A stretch of DNA of 64,000 nt. Origin: Spartobacteria bacterium (GTDB taxonomy: Bacteria > Verrucomicrobiota > Verrucomicrobiia > Chthoniobacterales > UBA10450). The translations under genes were made by a program, and so were the position numbers. Where the stretch lies: contig PLCM01000003.1 in NCBI GenBank assembly GCA_003134765.1, forward strand, positions 1 through 64,000. Reading direction: 5' to 3'. Shown piece after piece: positions 1 to 9,442 of the stretch (position 1 is its first letter; every line of letters starts with the position of its first letter). A model generated the notes under the pieces. It was not told the DNA's origin, ran no database searches, and saw only the letters and a list, made by a program, of their open reading frames with translations.

Positions 1-2915
1 AAACCATTTTGAAGCAGCTTCCGCCGGGCACGACTCCGCCGCTGATCCTGCAATACAGCGCGTCCACCGTTTCCATCCTGCAATTCGGAATTAGCAGCAC
101 CAAACTTTCCGAGCAGCAAGTCTTCGACACGGCCCTGAACCAAATCCGGGTTGGACTAATCAGCGTGCCTGGAGTGAGCATTCCGTATCCCTATGGCGGA
201 AAGCAAAGGGTGATTTCAGTCGATCTTGATCAAAAGGCATTGGAAGCAAACAACCTTGTCGCATCGGACGTAGTCACCGCCATTAGCAATGGGGCTTTGA
301 CGTATCCGAGCGGCGTGGCTAAGATCGGCGGAAAAGAAGTACCGATCGATCTCAATGTAAGTCCGATCAAAATCGAGCCACTGAACACTCTGCCGATCAA
401 GAGCATCGGCGGAGCCGTCATTCGAGTAGGCGACGTAGCGCAGGTGCGGGACGGCTACATGCCGCAGGAGAACATCGTCCGCCAGGATGGCGTGCGCAGC
501 ACGCTGATTCAAATCTTCAAAAACGGCAGTGCCTCTACGATCTCCGTCGCGGCAGGGGTGAAAGCAGCCATGGCCAAGATTCTCCAGACCGTTACCAGCG
601 ATGTGCATGTAAAGCAATTCGCCGACCAATCGCTCTTCGTGCAGGCCGCAGTCAGCGGCGTCGTGCGGGAAGGTGTGATCGCCGCTGCTTTAACCGCGCT
701 GATGATTTTGCTTTTTCTCGGCTCGTGGAGGAGCACCCTCATTATTGCGGTTTCCATTCCGCTTTCGGTGCTGGCCTCTCTCGCCATTCTTAGCGCCCTG
801 GGCCAGACGATCAATATCATGACCCTTGGCGGTTTGGCGCTCGCAGTCGGCATCCTCGTAGACGACGCGACAGTAACAATCGAAAATGTCGAGCGCCACC
901 TGGCCGCCGGTGGAAAGTTGGAAGACGGTATCCTGAAGGGTGCAGGGGAAATTGCCTTGCCCGCCATGGTTTCCACGCTCTGCATCTGCATTGTCTTCGT
1001 CCCGATGTTTTCCCTGGCGGGAGTGGCGCGCTACCTCTTCGTGCCTTTGGCCGAGGCAGTCGTTTTCGCTGTGCTCGCTTCCTACGCGATTTCCCGCACG
1101 CTGGTGCCGACCATGATCATGTTCTTCGAGCGCCATCACAAGAAACCCGCGGCCGGCAGCGAAAAGTCCGCCGACGGACGGATTCGGGGTGGCGAACATG
1201 TCTCACGCTGGGTGCAGCCGCTGGCGGCTCTCCAGCATGGTTTTGAAAAAGCGTTCGATCGTTTCAAGGAAGCTTATGGAAATCTATTAGGCGCAATCCT
1301 GGAGCATAGGATACCTTTCGCTGTCGGGTTCCTGGCTTTTTGCCTCTGCTCCTGGCTGCTCGTGCCGTTCCTCGGCCAAAACTTCTTTCCGTCGGTCGAT
1401 GCGGGAACGTTTCGGCTGCATGTGCGTGCTCCAACCGGCACGCGGATCGAGCAGACTGCCAAAGTGGTCGACGAAATCGAAACGAACATTCGCCGCCAAA
1501 TTCCGGCCAAGGAGCTCGAGGGCATGATCGACAATATCGGACTGCCGGTTTCCGGCATCAACCTGAGCTACAACGACAGCGGTGTGGCCGGGCCAGCCGA
1601 CGCTGATATATTAGTCTCATTACTACCCGGACATAAACCGACAGCTGACTATGTGCGCGATCTGCGCCTTAGTCTTAACCGCGATTTCCCTGGAATAACA
1701 TTCTATTTCCTTCCGGCCGACATCGTAACTGAGACCATTAACTTCGGCCTCCCCGCTCCCTACGACATTCAGGTTGTTGGGCGAGATCAAGTGGCTAACC
1801 AGAAGGTGGCGAATGCGATTGCTCAAAAAATTCGTGGCGTTCGCGGCGCCGTGGACGTTCGGGTTCAACAGCCCAACGACTTGCACCGGGTGCTGTTCTC
1901 AGTCGATCGAACGAAGGCCATGCAGCTGGGGCTTTCGGAGAGGGATGTGGCCGGCTCAGTTCTGCTTGCTTTGAGCGGCAGCAGTCAGGTGACGCCGACT
2001 TACTGGCTCGACCCAGCCAAGGGCGTTCAATATCTCGTCAATGTTCGTGTGCCGGAACCTCAAACCACTACGCTCTCCGACCTAAAGTCGACGCCGCTTA
2101 GCGCATCCGTTCCTGGTCGGGCGAATGGTCAATTACTGGAGAACGTCGCCGACGTCTCACACACTATCGGCCAACCCATTTACTCGCATTACAACGTAAT
2201 GCCGGTAGTCGATGTCTTCGGCAGCGTGGGCGCAAGAGACCTTGGCGGTGTGCTGGCCGACATCAAACCCATTATTGCGGAAGCGCAGAAAACGGCGCCG
2301 ACCGGCACCGATATCATTCTGCGCGGCCAGGCATCGACCATGAGCTCAAGCTTCATCGGATTGACCATCGGAATGCTCATGTCAATTGCGCTGATTTATT
2401 TGTTGCTCGTAGTCAACTTTCAGAGCTGGCTCGATCCATTCATTATTCTAACTGCCCTTACCGGCGCATTGGCCGGCGTAATTTGGGGACTTCATATCAC
2501 GAGCACAACCCTAAGCGTGCCCGCGATGATGGGCGCGATCATGTGCCTCGGCGTCGCCACTGCGAATTCCGTTCTGGTCGTGACCTTCGCGCGCACCCAC
2601 CTCCAGGAAGGGATGGATCCCCTAAAAGCAGCATGGGAAGCGGGCACGGGCCGTTTGCGCCCAGTGATCATGACGGCGTCGGCGATGGTCATCGGTATGT
2701 TACCGATGGCGCTTGGTCTCGGCGAAGGCGGCGAGCAAAACGCGCCGCTCGGACGCGCGGTAATCGGCGGCCTCATCCTCGCCACCGTGGCCACGCTGCT
2801 TTTTGTCCCCGTAGTGTTCAGCCTCTTGCACCGTCAGGCAGTCGCCACGGCTAAGACAGAGCCGAAAGAAAATGTCCCACCAAGCGGTCTCGATCAGGCC
2901 ATTCCTGCAACCTAA
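1..2915 (+). CDS. RND efflux transporter permease (AcrB/CusA superfamily), 5' end outside window
   Basis: Proton-driven inner-membrane subunit of a tripartite RND pump, which exports small molecules across both membranes. The frame is open from the window edge and begins inside the first porter domain (QLPPGTTPPLI), so about 80-100 N-terminal residues are missing. The TTG at 9 is not a true start. The two tandem halves of the family are visible. The TM4 aspartate pair lies in GILVDDATVTIEN (bases 861-866), a hydrophilic cytoplasmic linker spans about 1130-1270, and the second membrane bundle starts near 2350 (SSSFIGLTIGMLMSIALIY). The adaptor gene follows after 17 bases; permease before adaptor is the reverse of the acrAB order. 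No TolC-like gene is seen. The family is sure; the substrate cannot be read. Confidence 0.93.
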   Translation, partial: TILKQLPPGTTPPLILQYSASTVSILQFGISSTKLSEQQVFDTALNQIRVGLISVPGVSIPYPYGGKQRVISVDLDQKALEANNLVASDVVTAISNGALTYPSGVAKIGGKEVPIDLNVSPIKIEPLNTLPIKSIGGAVIRVGDVAQVRDGYMPQENIVRQDGVRSTLIQIFKNGSASTISVAAGVKAAMAKILQTVTSDVHVKQFADQSLFVQAAVSGVVREGVIAAALTALMILLFLGSWRSTLIIAVSIPLSVLASLAILSALGQTINIMTLGGLALAVGILVDDATVTIENVERHLAAGGKLEDGILKGAGEIALPAMVSTLCICIVFVPMFSLAGVARYLFVPLAEAVVFAVLASYAISRTLVPTMIMFFERHHKKPAAGSEKSADGRIRGGEHVSRWVQPLAALQHGFEKAFDRFKEAYGNLLGAILEHRIPFAVGFLAFCLCSWLLVPFLGQNFFPSVDAGTFRLHVRAPTGTRIEQTAKVVDEIETNIRRQIPAKELEGMIDNIGLPVSGINLSYNDSGVAGPADADILVSLLPGHKPTADYVRDLRLSLNRDFPGITFYFLPADIVTETINFGLPAPYDIQVVGRDQVANQKVANAIAQKIRGVRGAVDVRVQQPNDLHRVLFSVDRTKAMQLGLSERDVAGSVLLALSGSSQVTPTYWLDPAKGVQYLVNVRVPEPQTTTLSDLKSTPLSASVPGRANGQLLENVADVSHTIGQPIYSHYNVMPVVDVFGSVGARDLGGVLADIKPIIAEAQKTAPTGTDIILRGQASTMSSSFIGLTIGMLMSIALIYLLLVVNFQSWLDPFIILTALTGALAGVIWGLHITSTTLSVPAMMGAIMCLGVATANSVLVVTFARTHLQEGMDPLKAAWEAGTGRLRPVIMTASAMVIGMLPMALGLGEGGEQNAPLGRAVIGGLILATVATLLFVPVVFSLLHRQAVATAKTEPKENVPPSGLDQAIPAT

Positions 2916-2932
2916 ACGCATCTCTCTAATAT

Positions 2933-4156
2933 ATGAGCACAACTACTTATTCGGGCGGCGCTGGCCTCACCACCGGCGACAATAAAGCAGATCCCGTCCG
3001 GTCGCGGCGACGATTTCGTCGCATCATCATTATCGGCGGCGCACTGCTCCTGATCGCATTGGTCGTAGGGTTCATTCCTCAATGGCGGCAGCGGCAAACA
3101 GCCACGGCTGACACAAACCAGTTGGCAATCGCTACCGTGGCGGTCGTCACGCCCACTCTCACCTTACCTGGCAGTGGGCTTGACCTACCAGCTGAAGTCA
3201 AACCCTGGCAGGAAGCCTCCATCTTTGCGCGGGCCAATGGATTTCTCAAAAGCTGGCTCGTAGACATCGGCGCGCATGTCAACAAAGACCAGTTACTCGC
3301 GGAGATCGACACACCTGATCTTGCTCAACAGCTCCAGCAAGCCCGCTCCCAGGCGACGCTGGCGCAAAAAAGTTTGGAGCAGGCCAAAAGTACGAACGAC
3401 AAATGGCAGCAGCTCTTCAAACAGGGCGTCGTCTCAGAGCTCGACGCCGAGAACATGGCCACCGCCCTCGCCACGGCCCAGGCCAATGCCGATGCATTTG
3501 CCGCCAATCTTCGATTCCTTGAACAAGAGCTGGCATTCCAACGGGTGACCGCGCCGTTCGCCGGCACGGTCACAGTTCGTAATGTGAATGTCGGCGACCT
3601 GATCAACGCGAACAACACAAGCCTGGAGATATTTCATATCCAACAGACAGATCCGCTCCGGGTTTATTTCCGCGTCCCGCAGCCCGAGGCGCCAAATATC
3701 GCAGATGGGCAAACCTTCGATGTTCAGATCGGGGCAGAAAGCGCCAAAACGTTTCCGGGAAAGGTGGTCGCGACTTCGGAGGCCGTCTCACCGGATTCCC
3801 GCACCATGCTCGTTCAGTTACAGGTGGACAACTCGAAGAATGAGATCCTGCCTGGCAGCTACGCGACGGTCCGCCTGCCTGAGAGCGTTTTAGGGAAGTT
3901 GCTTATCTTGCCTGACAACACCCTCATATTTCGCGGGAAAAATCTGCAGGTTGGGGTTGTCGATGCCAAAGGCACCGTCGAACTCCGTGACGTGAAGATC
4001 GGACGGGACTTCGGTATTCAATCGGAAATCCTGAGCGGCGTCACCGAATCCGATAAAGTAATCGTCAATCCATCCGACTCTCTTACCACCGGAACAATCG
4101 TTCGCATTGCCGCGACACCCGCTCCTCCGCCCAGTCCCGCGGCAGCGAAGAAATAG
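2933..4156 (+). CDS. RND efflux periplasmic adaptor (membrane fusion protein)
   Basis: A 407-residue HlyD/AcrA-type adaptor that links the upstream permease to an outer-membrane channel. An N-terminal membrane anchor (about residues 23-46, [16 protein letters not shown]) follows a basic stretch. Then come the first lipoyl-like half ([18 protein letters not shown]), an alpha-helical hairpin of about residues 115-195 rich in Gln and Ala, the second lipoyl half ([20 protein letters not shown]), a beta-barrel, and a membrane-proximal domain. The C-terminus is Pro/Ala-rich. It sits 17 bases after the permease and is almost certainly co-transcribed with it. No strong ribosome-binding site precedes the ATG, so translational coupling is possible. 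Confidence 0.92.
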   Translation: MSTTTYSGGAGLTTGDNKADPVRSRRRFRRIIIIGGALLLIALVVGFIPQWRQRQTATADTNQLAIATVAVVTPTLTLPGSGLDLPAEVKPWQEASIFARANGFLKSWLVDIGAHVNKDQLLAEIDTPDLAQQLQQARSQATLAQKSLEQAKSTNDKWQQLFKQGVVSELDAENMATALATAQANADAFAANLRFLEQELAFQRVTAPFAGTVTVRNVNVGDLINANNTSLEIFHIQQTDPLRVYFRVPQPEAPNIADGQTFDVQIGAESAKTFPGKVVATSEAVSPDSRTMLVQLQVDNSKNEILPGSYATVRLPESVLGKLLILPDNTLIFRGKNLQVGVVDAKGTVELRDVKIGRDFGIQSEILSGVTESDKVIVNPSDSLTTGTIVRIAATPAPPPSPAAAKK

Positions 4157-4206
4157 TATTGGCATTTGAATCGCCGGTGGGCTCGACGGGTTTACAGGAG
4201 AACGCT

Positions 4207-5166
4207 GTGGCCAAAAACTTCAAAGACCTTTCCGAACAGGAAATCCTCGCGCTCGCGATTGGTTCCGAGGAAACGGATGCGCGGATTTACGCGGACTTCG
4301 CCGAGGGATTGAAAGCTGATTACCCCGGCACCGCGCAAATCTTCACGGAAATGGAGGCGGAAGAGAATGAGCACCGCCGCGTCTTGATAGAGGAATATCG
4401 CCGCCGTTTTGGAGAGCACATTCCGCTGATCCGTCGAGAAGACGTGAAAGGGTTCGTCTACCGCAAGCCGGTCTGGATGATCCGGCCGCTCGGAATCAAA
4501 GCGGTTCGGCGGCACGCCGAGGTGATGGAGACGGAAACCCGGCGTTTCTACGAGCGCGCCGCGAGTAAGGTCAGCGACGCGTCCACGAGAAAACTGCTCG
4601 GAGACTTGGCGGAAGCGGAGCGCAAGCATGTCACCCTTGCCGACAATCTCCAACAGGAACATCTCACTCCGGAAGTCGAGGCGGAGGAAGAGAGGGCACA
4701 TCGCCGATTGTTCGTTCTCCAAATCGTGCAGCCGGGGCTGGCGGGATTGATGGATGGCTCCGTCTCCACGCTGGCGCCGGTTTTCGCCGCAGCCTTTGCC
4801 ACCCAGAACAGTCACGACGCTTTCGTGGTCGGTCTTGCCGCCAGCGTTGGGGCGGGAATTTCAATGGGGTTCGCGGAGGCGGCTTCCGATGACGGCAGCC
4901 TGACCGGCCGCGGCAAACCTCTGCTTCGTGGAATCGTCTGCGGCTTGATGACCACAGCAGGCGGAATTGGCCACACGTTACCCTACTTAATCTCGAGCTT
5001 CCGGACGGCAACCATTGCTGCTGTCGTGGTCGTGGCCATTGAACTCTTGCTGATCAGTTGGATTCGAAATCGCTACATGGACACGCCGTTTCTCCGGGCA
5101 GCTTTTCAAGTAATCGTCGGTGGAGTGTTGGTGTTTCTGGTTGGGATTTGGATCGGAAGCTCCTAG
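4207..5166 (+). CDS. mbfA: MbfA-like membrane iron exporter (ferritin-like domain fused to VIT1-like membrane domain)
   Basis: A 319-residue fusion. Residues ~1-150 form a ferritin/rubrerythrin-like four-helix domain with spaced Glu and His ligands ([41 protein letters not shown]). Residues ~165-319 form a VIT1/CCC1-type membrane domain ([20 protein letters not shown], then several helices). In rhizobia this family (MbfA) exports iron and protects against peroxide stress; that role is inferred here. I start at GTG 4207, because AGGAG ends six bases upstream and the ferritin motif follows at once; an ATT/TTG-type start at 4159 would add 16 non-conserved residues. It lies 50 bases after the adaptor gene, so it may share that transcript. 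Confidence 0.85.
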   Translation: MAKNFKDLSEQEILALAIGSEETDARIYADFAEGLKADYPGTAQIFTEMEAEENEHRRVLIEEYRRRFGEHIPLIRREDVKGFVYRKPVWMIRPLGIKAVRRHAEVMETETRRFYERAASKVSDASTRKLLGDLAEAERKHVTLADNLQQEHLTPEVEAEEERAHRRLFVLQIVQPGLAGLMDGSVSTLAPVFAAAFATQNSHDAFVVGLAASVGAGISMGFAEAASDDGSLTGRGKPLLRGIVCGLMTTAGGIGHTLPYLISSFRTATIAAVVVVAIELLLISWIRNRYMDTPFLRAAFQVIVGGVLVFLVGIWIGSS

Positions 5167-5386
5167 TCATTCCGTTTCACCCTCACTCGAGAACGCCGTC
5201 AAACAGCTTAGCAGCACGACGCAGTTTCCGACCTTTACGGCTCTGCTTGTCTCTTGTTACGGTTGATCGAGCTGACACGTTACGGAACAACCATGGACGA
5301 CGAGGGATGTGTTAGCACTTGAGCGTTGGCACTGGCGCTTTTCACTAGCGGAAATTCGATATAAGATGTTGATATCGAAGTGGATA
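5167..5386. other. Gene-free spacer
   Basis: The 220 bases between the MbfA gene and tRNA-Gly hold no convincing reading frame or strong hairpin. Confidence 0.5.
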
Positions 5387-5457
5387 AGCGGGTGAAGGGA
5401 ATCGAACCCTCGTGTCCAGCTTGGGAAGCTGGCGTTCTACCATTGAACTACACCCGC
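5387..5457 (-). tRNA. tRNA-Gly(CCC)
   Basis: A 71-base cloverleaf on the minus strand. The acceptor GCGGGTG pairs with CACCCGC, and the anticodon stem CCAGC/GCTGG encloses the loop TTCCCAA, giving anticodon CCC for GGG codons. The T-arm is GAGGG-TTCGATT-CCCTT. The 3' CCA is not encoded (the plus strand reads ATA just before the discriminator), so a CCA-adding enzyme is needed. Confidence 0.93.
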
Positions 5458-5512
5458 AAGGGAAGGATGAGGGATGAAGGATGAGGGCGGAAAAGTCAAG
5501 CGCCGCATGTTG

Positions 5513-6313
5513 TCATTGCCAGGAGATGACGTCGTCAGAGTTGGGGGCGCTGTTCTTATTCGCCGCCGGGCCAGGAATACTCAGCGACTGCTGATCTTTT
5601 CCGAATGACCATGCGATCACACCTGCCTGAAGAGTACTGCTTCCCGCGTTTAAAGAATAGGGATTGATTTCGATTCGATTGCTGTAATCGCCGTCGATTT
5701 TTATCGCGTAAGGTGTTCCCCAAGGATCGACGTATTCTCCCGCCTTCACTGAAATGCCATTCACTGAGGTATCTTGGGCTGCGATGCCTGCGCGCGGATT
5801 GGAGGGATCCTTGGCGTCCGGAGGTGGTATGAAGGCAATCTTGCGTGGATTTTGTGGCCCACCAGCATTTTGGGAGTCCGCAAAACCGAGTGGCATTCGC
5901 AGGACGTTGAATAGCTTTTCATTTGTAGGACTCGATCCGCCTCCGAAAAATGCGTCTGCGTTTGCGCTTGTCTGACTGTCGAGGAGCGGGTACCTCCCGT
6001 ACTCAGTGTAGTACGCGTTCACGGCGGTTACGATTTGCGTCAGGTCGTTCTTGGCCTGGACTTTTTTCGCTTGGTTTTGGATGCCTTGAAAAACGGGGAA
6101 GGCGAGGCCCATCAGGATGGCGATGATGACGATGACGACGAGAAGTTCGATGAGAGTGAAGGCGTGGAGACCTGCGCGCGAAATTGGTAGGACGAGACTC
6201 TGTCGAGCCGTTCGTCGCCGGGCGTGAAGCGTTGCGGTTCGACAGAGTCTCGCCCTACCAAAAGTGATTTTTGGGATGGGACAGAGCCCGTCACTCCAGG
6301 AAGACCTCGTCAT
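5513..6313 (-). CDS. Prepilin-type protein (GspG/type IV pilin-like) with a repeat-derived leader
   Basis: Type II secretion/type IV pilus pseudopilin. It carries the class III signal AFTLIELLVVIVIIAILMGLAF, with cleavage expected before Phe52 and Glu at +5, then an N-terminal alpha-helix (VQAKNDLTQIVTAVNAYYTEYGRYP) and a GspG-like C-terminus with several Gly/Pro loops. I choose ATG 6313, which overlaps the TGA of the upstream DUF2851 gene (ATGA); another ATG lies at 6319. No start codon lies closer to the signal. The leader would therefore be about 51 residues, where under 20 is normal. Residues ~18-44 of it come from the palindromic repeat at 6184-6263. The true start is uncertain. Confidence 0.8.
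   Translation of the reverse strand: MTRSSWSDGLCPIPKITFGRARLCRTATLHARRRTARQSLVLPISRAGLHAFTLIELLVVIVIIAILMGLAFPVFQGIQNQAKKVQAKNDLTQIVTAVNAYYTEYGRYPLLDSQTSANADAFFGGGSSPTNEKLFNVLRMPLGFADSQNAGGPQNPRKIAFIPPPDAKDPSNPRAGIAAQDTSVNGISVKAGEYVDPWGTPYAIKIDGDYSNRIEINPYSLNAGSSTLQAGVIAWSFGKDQQSLSIPGPAANKNSAPNSDDVISWQ
6184..6263. repeat. Palindromic repeat, family A, copy 1
   Basis: Imperfect inverted repeat. The left arm (6184-6210) contains GAGACTCTGTCGAGCCG; the right arm (6235-6263) is its near-complement; the loop is about 24 bases. A second copy lies at 56042-56119. This copy is inside the 5' part of the prepilin reading frame. Confidence 0.85.
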
Positions 6314-7740
6314 TTCCATTTTTGCATCTGCTCGGGAAAGGGACATTGGGCGCAATCGGAATTGTCCTGCAAACAAAAATCTTCGTAAATCTGCAGCAAA
6401 CCCTGCTGTTGTGCGATGGTTTTCGTGAACTGCGGCCGGCGCGGGTCGTCGCCGAAGAGCCGCGTCGCCCCAGTCTCCAGCCGGCGGTTGGTCAGGCGAG
6501 CGGGCAGTTGTTCGTAGATGGACCAGATGTCCGAGCCTTCCGCGAGGAAACAGGGGAGGAGAACATTCGCCAGGATATCGGCGATGCGCGAAGCGCCGAT
6601 GATCGCCATTTCCTTCGGTGCGCGCTCGGAGATGAGCGTGTAATGAGAACTCCAAAACGGGTGGCGCAGTTCGAGGAAAAAATCGTGCGCGCGTTTCGCG
6701 TCCTTTCGCGCGATCGCTCTGATGAATGCCGGCCATTGCTTCATGAGAATGGCGAGCGCGCCGAGGCGCCGTTGCGGATGATTCAGCGGCCGGGCGCCGC
6801 CGAGCCGCCAAAGTTTGGCCGGCAAAACGAGCCGTTGCATGTCGTCGCGATGCGGCCACCAGCGGTCCCAAAGATTTCTGACGTAGCTGCGGGTTTGCTC
6901 GCGATACGTGGCGAGATCGGGGGCGGCGAGAAATCCGGCGACGCCGAAAAGGATGGCTTCGCTATCATCACTCTTGCGGAGAGACGCGAGCGGGAGCCGC
7001 TGCGCAAGAAGGGTGAAAGCGAGTTTGTTTTGCTTGTAACCCAGCGCCGCGGCGATCTCCTGGAAGAGCGCCGCATCGCGGCCATGATTTTCGACGATGT
7101 TTTTGATCCGTGCCGCCTTGCGCTGAAGGCGGAATTGCGATGCCGCGGTGAGAATGCTCTCGAGCCGGTCAGGCGCCAGATCTTTCAGCGGCGCCTGGCA
7201 GCGGCCGGGCCGGGCGAGGGGAATGTTTGCGGAAAATTTGTCGGGCAGCGCGGATGGGTCGACGCGGACTTGCGGCACATTGCGGTTCGATTTCGTCCGC
7301 GTGAAAAAGGCGCGCTCGCTTTGCTCGACGAAAACATGAAGGACCGCGTCGTCGAACGAGGGATTCGTGGCATGGCCGTGCGTTTCCCAACTGCGATCGG
7401 CCAGATCGAATTCGATCGTGCCGCGAATCGGTTCGCTGCCGTTGATCCGGATGGCGGCGTCGGAAAAATCGGGACCGGCTTCACGGTTCCAGGTGCCGAA
7501 CTGGACGATCTCGATCTGGTCGCCGGTGACCGAGAGGAAGCGCCGTCCAAAATCGCCGGCAAACCAGCGGGCCTGCAATTCCAGTTCGCCCGGGGTACGA
7601 AGCGCGGGGAAGAGCGCACTCTCCTGGACGCGCATAGAAGCGCGAAGCTCGGAATAACGGCCGGCAAGTTGCATTCTGGGGAGGAGGGGATTTTCGGAGA
7701 ATCGGGCCGTCTTGACGACACAAAAATGTTGGGGCGCCAA
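6310..7740 (-). CDS. DUF2851 family protein
   Basis: A 476-residue cytoplasmic-looking protein of the DUF2851 family, whose function is unknown. Recognisable blocks are ELELQARWFAGDF, a FGTWNREAGPDFSDAAI segment (family signature around N-x-x-AGPDFS), GTIEFDLADRSWETHGH, and AVLHVFVE. The C-terminus ends in a Cys-rich tail (CLQDNSDCAQCPFPEQMQKW) resembling a small metal site. The start is either 7740 or a later ATG (7674 or 7635), since conserved sequence begins only near residue 50. The gene is translationally coupled to the prepilin through ATGA. A 491-residue plus-strand frame lies antisense to it and is a shadow. Confidence 0.82.
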   Translation of the reverse strand: MAPQHFCVVKTARFSENPLLPRMQLAGRYSELRASMRVQESALFPALRTPGELELQARWFAGDFGRRFLSVTGDQIEIVQFGTWNREAGPDFSDAAIRINGSEPIRGTIEFDLADRSWETHGHATNPSFDDAVLHVFVEQSERAFFTRTKSNRNVPQVRVDPSALPDKFSANIPLARPGRCQAPLKDLAPDRLESILTAASQFRLQRKAARIKNIVENHGRDAALFQEIAAALGYKQNKLAFTLLAQRLPLASLRKSDDSEAILFGVAGFLAAPDLATYREQTRSYVRNLWDRWWPHRDDMQRLVLPAKLWRLGGARPLNHPQRRLGALAILMKQWPAFIRAIARKDAKRAHDFFLELRHPFWSSHYTLISERAPKEMAIIGASRIADILANVLLPCFLAEGSDIWSIYEQLPARLTNRRLETGATRLFGDDPRRPQFTKTIAQQQGLLQIYEDFCLQDNSDCAQCPFPEQMQKWK

Positions 7741-7752
7741 ATGTGAATGCGT

Positions 7753-7909
7753 GTCATCCCGAGGCTGGCGCAGCGCGCCGAGGGACCTCTCAAGCGGTCA
7801 ATCGCTTCCGCGTTACAATCAGCGTCATTCGTCGAATACCGCTGGATGCTTCGCGTAAGCGTAAGCTCCGACTGGGAGGTCCCTCGCCGTCTGCGCGGCT
7901 CGGGATGAC
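7753..7909. repeat. Palindromic repeat, family B, copy 1
   Basis: Long inverted repeat between two minus-strand genes. The left arm (7753-7788) begins GTCATCCCGAGGCTGGCGCA and runs to GAGGGACCT. The right arm (7876-7909) reads GGTCCCTCGCC...CGGGATGAC. The central loop is about 87 bases. The second copy is at 46151-46310. Confidence 0.85.
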
Positions 7910-8000
7910 ATGCTTCTTATACGCGAAACAACTTAAACGTGCGCGACAGCCTCCGGTGTGATGGTCTAATCGGTCGGCGTCCGGCGCTACGCGATACTCG

Positions 8001-8028
8001 GCGGACGCCGCAGCGCAGCGTCCCTACC
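8001..8028. repeat. Half-copy of palindromic repeat family C
   Basis: GCGGACGCCGCAGCG then CAGCGTCCCTACC, the right-arm form of family C. It lies directly after the 3' end of the DUF4126 gene (minus strand). A degraded left arm may lie at 7974-7990. Confidence 0.7.
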
Positions 8029-9076
8029 TAGACGCGGGCCAACTGTCCGGCACGCGAGTCTCCGCCGCAGCCGGCACACTCAACTTCTCTCGCAGATCTT
8101 CCGCGATCTGCTCCACCAGGGCGCCGCGCGAGCGAATGAAGAGGAAGGAATACTTGGGGCCGCGGCCTTCGCTCGGAACCAGGACGAGGTTCTCGGAGAG
8201 GAATTGCGGCTCGCGGGTCACGGTCGAACCTTCGAGATCGATCACCTGAGAAAACGGTTTCCAGTTCCGGCGCGCCACGAAGACGAGTTTGTGCGGCTCT
8301 TCATTGGTGGCGACGAGCGCCCCGAAAAGGTTTGCCGGAATGCGCCGGCCGCGGCCGCTCAGGCACGGGACCGCCCAGGCGATGGTTTCGCCGAGGAGAT
8401 TTTGTTTGCTGAAAATTGGCGCGAGACGCGAGGGCAATGAAATCGGCAAAGTGGCCGGCCGGCGCGGGTCCGCGGCGGCGTTGAGTTTGTTCAAGGCGAG
8501 CCAGATTTTCGCTTTCGTCGAGCGGAAAACCTTTGGCGCGAAATAAAGGAACGCGGCGATGGCGAGCGCGAAGACGGAAAGCGCGAGGACCGGATTGTAG
8601 TGGATGAGCGCGAGTCCGCCGAAAACGGTGATGTCTTCGGCCACGCTCAAGCCAATGTTTGAAGCCGGCTCCGGCGAACTGTTCGCGACCAGGCGGGTGG
8701 AGGCTTTGGCGGTGTGGGTGACGAGACTGGCGGAGCCACCGAGCAGGACGATGAGAACGTCCATAACCGGCGAGTGATGGCCGAGCACCTGAATGGCGAG
8801 GAGCGCACCGCCAATCGGCCGGATGATGGTGTGGACCGTGTCCCAGGCTGAATCCAGCCAGGGCACTTTGTCGGCAAAAAATTCCAGGGTGTAGAGAATG
8901 CCCGCGATTGTGATGATCCACGGGTGGCCGAGAACTTCGAGCGACTGGTATTGGGGAGCGAGCGCGATCCAGTGGAAGTGAATGGCAAGGCCGGTGGCGA
9001 AAACGGTGAGGTAAAGATCGATGCCCGCGAGGCAGGCGAGCCCGAGCGCGACGCTCAGGAGATTGAATTTATCCAC
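8024..9076 (-). CDS. DUF4126 family membrane protein
   Basis: A 350-residue protein. The N-terminal ~190 residues match the DUF4126 membrane family: several hydrophobic helices, with motifs GLACLAGIDLYLTVFATGLA, HPWIITIAGILYTLEFFADKVPWLDSAWD (split here only for description) and a Gly-rich GGSASLVTHTAKASTR segment. The C-terminal ~150 residues are soluble, and their SLPSRLAPIFSK...GRRIPANLFGALVATN resembles a separate domain that could sense or bind something. The function is unknown. ATG 9076 gives a normal membrane N-terminus. The last codons overlap a family C half-repeat. Confidence 0.85.
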   Translation of the reverse strand: MDKFNLLSVALGLACLAGIDLYLTVFATGLAIHFHWIALAPQYQSLEVLGHPWIITIAGILYTLEFFADKVPWLDSAWDTVHTIIRPIGGALLAIQVLGHHSPVMDVLIVLLGGSASLVTHTAKASTRLVANSSPEPASNIGLSVAEDITVFGGLALIHYNPVLALSVFALAIAAFLYFAPKVFRSTKAKIWLALNKLNAAADPRRPATLPISLPSRLAPIFSKQNLLGETIAWAVPCLSGRGRRIPANLFGALVATNEEPHKLVFVARRNWKPFSQVIDLEGSTVTREPQFLSENLVLVPSEGRGPKYSFLFIRSRGALVEQIAEDLREKLSVPAAAETRVPDSWPASR

Positions 9077-9442
9077 GTGGCAAATATCTGGCGTGTGTTG
9101 TGATTGTCATCTGGTTTCCCGTCGCAATGTCGCTCCATTGACCCTCATCCCAACCTTCTCCCTCAGGAGAAGGAATTTTCGCGGCAAACGAGTGTGGGGT
9201 TCGCGTGAGGGTCTTGCTGTAGTCGCGCCGCTCTGTCGGCGCAATTGTGGACCAGTGATGAGTTGGTATGGAAGGCGCGGTGGGCCCTCCGAGAATTGTT
9301 GTTAAGACAGTGCCGGTTTGCGGACGCCGCAGCGCGGCGTCCCTACCAAGATTGGACTGCGCACGCCTGAATGCGGCGACAGAGCGCCGCGGCTACAGCG
9401 CGGAAGATTTGCACGGGTGCTTGGTCACTGATATTCCAAGCC
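9077..9442. other. Repeat-filled intergenic region upstream of serS
   Basis: There is no gene here. The 366 bases are almost wholly remnants of palindromic repeats. A family L arm pair lies at 9140-9213 (GACCCTCATCCCAACCTTCT / GTGAGGGTC). A family D left arm lies at about 9217-9245 (TGTAGTCGCGCCGCTCTGTC) and its right arm at about 9370-9398 (GAGCGCCGCGGCTACAG). A family C half lies at 9320-9347, inside the family D pair. The serS promoter is not obvious. Confidence 0.75.

Noticed and set aside
4159..4206. Upstream extension of the MbfA-like protein
   Set aside because: A good AGGAG site lies just before GTG 4207, and the extra 16 residues are not ferritin-like.
6271..7746. Plus-strand 491-codon open frame
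   Set aside because: Antisense to the DUF2851 gene, whose minus-strand frame carries the family motifs; the plus frame resembles no protein and has shadow-like Arg/Glu composition.
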